A DNA stretch of 64,000 nt from Stemphylium vesicarium (Eukaryota > Ascomycota > Dothideomycetes > Pleosporales > Pleosporaceae), in NCBI GenBank assembly GCA_004380135.1, contig QXCR01000032.1, forward strand, positions 1-64,000, in the 5' to 3' direction. How positions within the stretch are numbered: position 1 is the first letter of the stretch; every line of letters starts with the position of its first letter. Both the position numbers and the translations under genes were made by a program. Below, in pieces: positions 59,239 through 64,000 of this stretch. The notes under the pieces were generated by a model, which worked only from the letters and a program-made list of their open reading frames with translations, was not told where the DNA came from and did no database searches.

Positions 59239-59769
59239 CGTGTGTTGATACTCTCAATGGCTTCCGCGAGAAATTCGGGAATCCGCAACTTCATGCTGAC
59301 TCATCCGATCTCGTGATAGCGCGTCATTGGCGGGCCTGATTGGCTCCCCCGTCAGCACCTTCCACATACCCCTCAACACCTCAACACTTCATCGTCATCA
59401 CTCTCAGCGCAAGATGTTGTACGATAGTCGAATGCCATATATCAGCACTTGATCCTCTGATTTTCGATCGCTCACTCAGATTGAGACTTTTCGCTCTGCA
59501 ACTAACGCCGTGTCCTTTTACTACAGGTCTGCTCTCACCCAGGCATCGCTGGCAGTCGCCATCCTTCGGGCATCTGAACAGTTTACCCTTCTCAGCTTCT
59601 TACTTTAGTTCAGGTTCTGATGAAAGATACCCAGATCTCGTGTGCCGTCTTCCTTCTGTTGTCCTCATTTTTCAACTGCTACTTTCCACTGACCAGTTTT
59701 GACGTTACGTCCCTCGCAACCTGTGTCGCCATTCGGATATATATGCCTACTTGCCGGCAAGCCTCCTTC
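59239..59769. promoter_or_regulatory. Divergent promoter region, mrpl6 and KAR5
   Basis: The two genes are transcribed away from each other. The KAR5 frame is open upstream to an earlier ATG at 59620, so part of this stretch could be coding if that start is used, but the later ATG gives a better leader peptide. Confidence 0.5.
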
Positions 59770-61449
59770 ATGGACCTTCGGAATGGAATTACAGCTGCGA
59801 GGCTTGTTGCCTTTGGGGCATTCTTCCTTCCTGCCTTATGTTCTCACTACTCTCCACCAGCAGATGCAGTTCCTACCGTCAATATCGACTCGCTTTTCCA
59901 GCACACTACATCCAGAAATCAGAAAGTGATAACGCAAGCCGTTGATTTCGTTGTGTCTATGCAGACAGCACCTACCTGTACACGTATGGCCGCCTCGCAC
60001 TTGATGAACGAATGCAAACTACTGGAGCATGCTCCGGACTTTGCCAAAGCCCGTCCTGAGGCGTACTTGGACAACATCAAAACCGAATATGCCGCAAAAC
60101 TGGCGGTGTGTGAATTGCTTAGTGCACAGCCAGTCAGCCCGGCAGCTCCGCCCTACTGCGACATACTGGTTCCGGCTACCAAACATTGTACTAAAGGCGG
60201 TAGCTGGTGGCATGCTCGATCTGAAGTTGTTGGTGCCAAGCAGTGTTATCCAGACTTCAAAGATTATCAGTACACACAATGTCTGAAGAGTCTCCAATCC
60301 ACACCTCAGTACTGGACCTCCTTCAGCAATGCTCGTCAGAACGCAGTCGTCATGTGCCAAGTAAGCAGAGATGCGATCGAACGAGAAAGCCACCTCGAAA
60401 TCTTCAAGAACCTTACCCAGGTTCTTGGCGGTGTGACCCAGAACATGCAGAAGACGACCGAAGAGTACGAATCCTTGATCCGCGACCAAAGACAATACTC
60501 CGACGAGGCCAGGAGTTCTCACCAACAGCTAAAAGACGAGATTCGAACAGTTCAAGAAACGGCAGTCGCGACTGCGGGAGCCCTCAACTACAAGTTCCAA
60601 GCCTTTATGGAATCGTCAATATCGGACCTCATTGCGGCACTGGCTAGCAATCAAAACACCGAGATTGAGCGAGTGCATGAGAGGATGCGGGAATTTTCGC
60701 AAGATTTGATGTTGGAGAACTCGCGGCTTGCGAAACACTTCACCAGCGAACTTCAACAGTACCACAATCAAGCGCTGCGCAGTCTCCATACCAACCACGA
60801 TGCTCAATTGGATAGCTACCAAGCCCTAGCAACCCACATGGGCGCAGCGCAGGAAACTATCCACCGTACAAACGATTTCGCCGACGATTCGCTCTCCAAG
60901 GTAGCCAGTATCGCCCAGCACCTAGACGTCTTCGAATCGCAAACCGAACACATCGCCGAAGGCTTTGCTTTCCTCAGCGCCATTCCGGCGCTCGTCACGC
61001 TGCTCATTCGCGGCTTCGTAGCTGCCATCGGCACCTTCTTCATCTTCGCCATTCTATACAAGATCAATGTAAGAGTCGCCACGTACACCGCTGGTGCCAG
61101 CAGCTCAATCTTCCTCTTCCATGCCTGCGGCGTCTTCGAGTGGCTTGGAGCGCTTCCTTCACATATCAGCAACGCCCACACTCACAGCCCGCTGGCACTT
61201 TTCACCGCAATGTCCTCGTGGCAGAAGGGCGCTGGCGCCGTCATCGTCCTCTGGGTGGCCGCGTATCCCATCTGCCGCATCAACGCTTACCTCGGTTCCT
61301 GCATCACCGCGACGCTCAGTCGACTCCTCGGCCCGCTATGGCTCAGCGAGTACTGTAACGATGGCGGTGTTGGCTTCCTGCCCAGCATCGAAGTTCCGCC
61401 ACCATCGTACCGCAAATGCGACTCGGGTTGTGGGGATGAGACTGCTTAG
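59770..61449 (+). CDS. KAR5: Nuclear membrane fusion protein Kar5/Tht1
   Basis: A single exon. From the ATG at 59770 it gives 559 residues with a signal peptide (MDLRNGITAARLVAFGAFFLPALCS); an in-frame ATG at 59620 would add 50. The lumenal part has the cysteine pattern of the family (CTRMAASHLMNEC, CDILVPATKHC, then CYPDF, QYTQCLKSL and TSFSNARQNAVVMC), then long coiled-coil helices (about residues 215-400), two hydrophobic segments near ALVTLLIRGFVAAIGTFFIFAILY and a third near AGAVIVLWVAAYPI. Kar5/Tht1 acts at the nuclear envelope during karyogamy after mating. The gene looks complete. Confidence 0.92.
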   Translation: MDLRNGITAARLVAFGAFFLPALCSHYSPPADAVPTVNIDSLFQHTTSRNQKVITQAVDFVVSMQTAPTCTRMAASHLMNECKLLEHAPDFAKARPEAYLDNIKTEYAAKLAVCELLSAQPVSPAAPPYCDILVPATKHCTKGGSWWHARSEVVGAKQCYPDFKDYQYTQCLKSLQSTPQYWTSFSNARQNAVVMCQVSRDAIERESHLEIFKNLTQVLGGVTQNMQKTTEEYESLIRDQRQYSDEARSSHQQLKDEIRTVQETAVATAGALNYKFQAFMESSISDLIAALASNQNTEIERVHERMREFSQDLMLENSRLAKHFTSELQQYHNQALRSLHTNHDAQLDSYQALATHMGAAQETIHRTNDFADDSLSKVASIAQHLDVFESQTEHIAEGFAFLSAIPALVTLLIRGFVAAIGTFFIFAILYKINVRVATYTAGASSSIFLFHACGVFEWLGALPSHISNAHTHSPLALFTAMSSWQKGAGAVIVLWVAAYPICRINAYLGSCITATLSRLLGPLWLSEYCNDGGVGFLPSIEVPPPSYRKCDSGCGDETA

Positions 61450-61842
61450 CCGGATACCATGCCGTCATCCGAACAACCCCTTCGCTTCCTTCCATTCCCT
61501 AGTTTTACTGCACCAGTCTTCTATTTACTACGACCCATTTTCATTCGCCACATATATCTACTAAACTACCTACATTATTCCGGCACTTTACGAGACAGCA
61601 CAGCTACGGTGCGATGGGGGTGTGCATCATTTCATCACTATTTCTCCGAGGAATTCAACAACGGGACTAACGATGGGTTCTGCATGGGCTTTAAGTTGGG
61701 CAAAGGCTGGAGGGGGGAATTTATCATATCTTGTCAATTGTCAATCATCAATCCATATTATCTATATGCTTTCCCTTTTCCGAACGTGGACTACATGGCA
61801 ATGTGTAATTGGAACAATAAATACACAACACCACTAGCCCCA
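61450..61842. other. Intergenic region between convergent genes
   Basis: Shared 3' flank of KAR5 and ric8. AT-rich with AATAAATA near 61815-61822, a possible polyadenylation signal for KAR5. No gene. Confidence 0.5.
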
Positions 61843-63511
61843 TCAATCCTCATCATCGCTCAACTCCTGAATCCTCCCCGAGCGATACGCCTCCTCGACC
61901 GGATTCTGCACATCCATAACACCCGTCGCTTTCAGCCTAATTTATACCGTTAGCTTTCGTATCACAACAGCACTCGCAGGATAATACATACCGTTCAAAC
62001 AGCACAAACAATCTTTCAGCCTCCCTCTCCTTCTCCTCCTGCGTCATAGGCTCCTGTTGCACCTGCTCCTCCATATCGAGCCTCTGCCCCGTAATAGGAT
62101 TAACAGGAATACCCTCAGGACCCTTTGGCGCATTCGCCTTGATGACATCCTCAGGCATCTGGATATTATTCGACATGAGGTACCCGGACGCAAACCCGTA
62201 GCCGACGTTGTGGACGAAAGTGCCAGGGTCTTTGTGCGAGAGTTCGAAGAGCATGGAGGAGATGGAGCCGCGGAGGGCGGGGGTATGCGCTGAAGTAGAC
62301 AGATTGAGGAGACGGGAGGGAAGTGTTTCGGACTTGCCAAGCGGCTTGTCGCGTTCTTCGGTGGTGGGGAGGAGCTTTGATTCCATTGCGGATTTGACGG
62401 GTTCCGGGGCAGTGTCGTAGACGCGGCGGATGAGGGTTAGCAGCGGGGTTATGGTTTCGTCGAGCTCTTTTGCAGGATATGCGGTTATGGCTGCGTCAAG
62501 CATGGCGATTAGGTGCTCGGTGTTGCATTTGGGGTCGAAGGATGGAAATACGGCGGCCGCGCCCTTGGCGTCTTCGAGATCGAGGTGGAGGAGTGCGTTG
62601 ACTAATTCTCGCGCTGGTGAAGATAGTGGGGGTTGGGATATACCTCGCCGTACTAGTATCTTGAAAACGTGGGGTATTGATGCTGTGAAGTGTGGGCTTA
62701 GGTCTTTGTGGAAGTGCATGATGTTGAAGACGAGCTTGAGGGTCTCAGAAAGCGCCATGAGCTCCATAGGCTGCGTGTGTTCTCGCGAGGGTTGTCGTGG
62801 TTTGTTCGAGTACCGTTTTGCGTGGCGTTGTATGGCGGCGTTGATGCTGTCTGCTAGCTGGTTCTCGCGAACCAGTTGTGCGTAGTCGAGGTTCGCATCG
62901 TAGGTCATGAGGAAGAGGACGCGGGAGGAGAGGAACTCGTCGTCAATATTGTCGCTCTGTGCTGAGATTAGGATCATGGAAAGAATATGCCATGCTGGTT
63001 TCGACTTGCCTTGAGCTTCTCTGCTGCATGAGGGCCATGGCCCAGGTCGACTAGGATCTGGCGCGCCTTAGGCTGGAGGAGCAGGGCATTGGCTATGCAT
63101 CGAAGAGCCTCTTGTGACGCTGATGTGGTTTTGTCGTCAAAGGCATGGCGTCCTAGGGTTCGGAGGCCCTGCGAGGGTCATTATACTGTCGTTGAACGAC
63201 CGGGCGGGAGATTGTATACATCTCGAGTGAAGATGGGATCGGAATTGTCAACCAATCGCCCGTAGATTTTGAGCTGCTCGAGTAGTTTTCTTCGTTCTAT
63301 TCACTCGTTCAGCATTCTGCCCCTTATGCGCCGATAAGAAGTCGTACGCTCAGTTGATAGTTTGTTCGCGTCGAGGTCGGCCTTCAACTCGGAGAGTATG
63401 CGAGTGACGTCGTCAAGCTTCGCTAATCAATTATTAGCGACAGTCCAGCGCAACGACACTCGACTTTCTGAAGCACTACACACCCTTGCCTGACTTTTGC
63501 GACATCAACAT
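61843..63511 (-). CDS. ric8: Ric8, guanine nucleotide exchange factor and chaperone for G-alpha
   Basis: Six exons join in frame: 63511-63484, 63422-63348, 63296-63220, 63168-63010, 62956-61992 and 61936-61843, giving 465 residues (463 from the next ATG). Ric8 is the non-receptor exchange factor and folding aid for heterotrimeric G-alpha subunits, needed for growth and development in filamentous fungi. Family blocks: KLDDVTRILSELKADLD, QRRKLLEQLKIYGR, RCIANALLLQPKARQILVDL, DDEFLSSRVLFLMTYDANL and FVHNVGYGFASGYLMSNNI, ending RLKATGVMDVQNPVEEAY and an acidic SDDED tail. Exon 1 is only 28 bases. The intron at 62957-63009 begins GCAAGT after AAG, a GC-AG intron; no GT donor there keeps frame. Confidence 0.93.
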
Positions 63512-64000
63512 GACGATTGGGCCGCGGGATATGTTGAGGAGATGGAAAGTTTGGGGAATGAAGCTCAAGCTTGGAGTGCCCCACTAGGGACCTGCATGCT
63601 AGGTACTGTTCAGGGTCCATCTGGTGCAAGGACAAACACGGCGCGCAATGATTTCTGGCAGCTCATGGCTCCGCGGCAAAAGAATGTGCAATGCGAACCT
63701 GTTCGCAATGGCATTAGTATTGGAGATGTAAGAATTTCTGCGCTCCAGCTTCAAGCCATAAGCGTCGTATGCACTGATGACATGTAAAGTGCTGCAGATA
63801 CGACGCAGTTGTTTACAGCAAGGCGAATCCCAGGAATCCCGATCATTTTGGCGCAAAAAAGTCGCAAACTGGGCGTTTCGCACGCAGGGGGCGGCCACTG
63901 GCTCGAGGCCCCCGTCTCCCAGTGAATGGGCGGTTTGGCACTTTACGCGGGCGCGTCCCGCTAAACGCGTCGCCAACACCAGCCTTTGCATCGTTCGCAG
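63512..64000. other. Upstream flank of ric8, end of window
   Basis: Probable ric8 promoter followed by unassigned sequence. ORFs on both strands (63497-63787, 63991-63599) look like shadows. A gene may begin beyond the window edge. Confidence 0.4.

Overview
The window is nuclear DNA of a filamentous ascomycete, most likely a dothideomycete close to Pleosporales. The signs are compact genes with 47-120 bp GT-AG introns, fungal families such as Rav1, Kar5/Tht1, Icp55, Ric8, Zn2Cys6 regulators and HET-domain proteins, and dead genes whose in-frame stops look like C-to-T changes (CAG to TAG, CAA to TAA, CGA to TGA), the trace left by repeat-induced point mutation (RIP). The species cannot be named from sequence alone.

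Layout. 0-2.5 kb: a 42-bp perfect palindrome, then a broken paralogue of the gene at 9.9 kb, itself split by a hAT-type MITE. 2.9-13.0 kb: core genes for a PRMT3-like arginine methyltransferase, the RAVE subunit Rav1, an uncharacterised nuclear-type protein whose 3' end carries a frameshifting 13-bp duplication, and a divergent mitochondrial-carrier-fold protein. 13.7-22.7 kb: a decayed block on the minus strand, with several charged ORFs broken by in-frame stops, two solo LTRs with intact target duplications, and a dead member of a Pleosporales LPPEI family. 23.0-28.8 kb: one seven-exon CorA-like gene of about 1,755 codons. 29.5-44.1 kb: a glyoxalase-like protein, a Zn2Cys6 regulator, a divergent pair (SIRT5-type sirtuin and Icp55-type peptidase), a Rad5/Uls1-like SNF2 ATPase and a secreted crotonase-fold protein.

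44.4-58.0 kb is again accessory: a HET-domain pseudogene, a decayed copy of the fungal cellular reverse-transcriptase gene rvt, an intact F-box-type gene, an FAD-linked oxidase with a leader peptide, and two paralogous LPREL-type pseudogenes. 58.4-63.5 kb returns to core genes: mitochondrial ribosomal protein uL6m, the nuclear-fusion protein Kar5/Tht1 and the G-alpha exchange factor Ric8, which has one GC-AG intron.

The genes do not form one pathway. The pattern is blocks of conserved housekeeping genes alternating with blocks that collect transposon scars and mutated accessory genes. The most unusual items are the rvt pseudogene with a lost catalytic aspartate, the PRMT3-like enzyme whose zinc-finger cysteines are replaced in exact register, the C2H2-CorA fusion, the MITE-split paralogue and the frameshifting duplication. 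All introns were placed by eye from splice signals, frame and family similarity; none is backed by transcript data.
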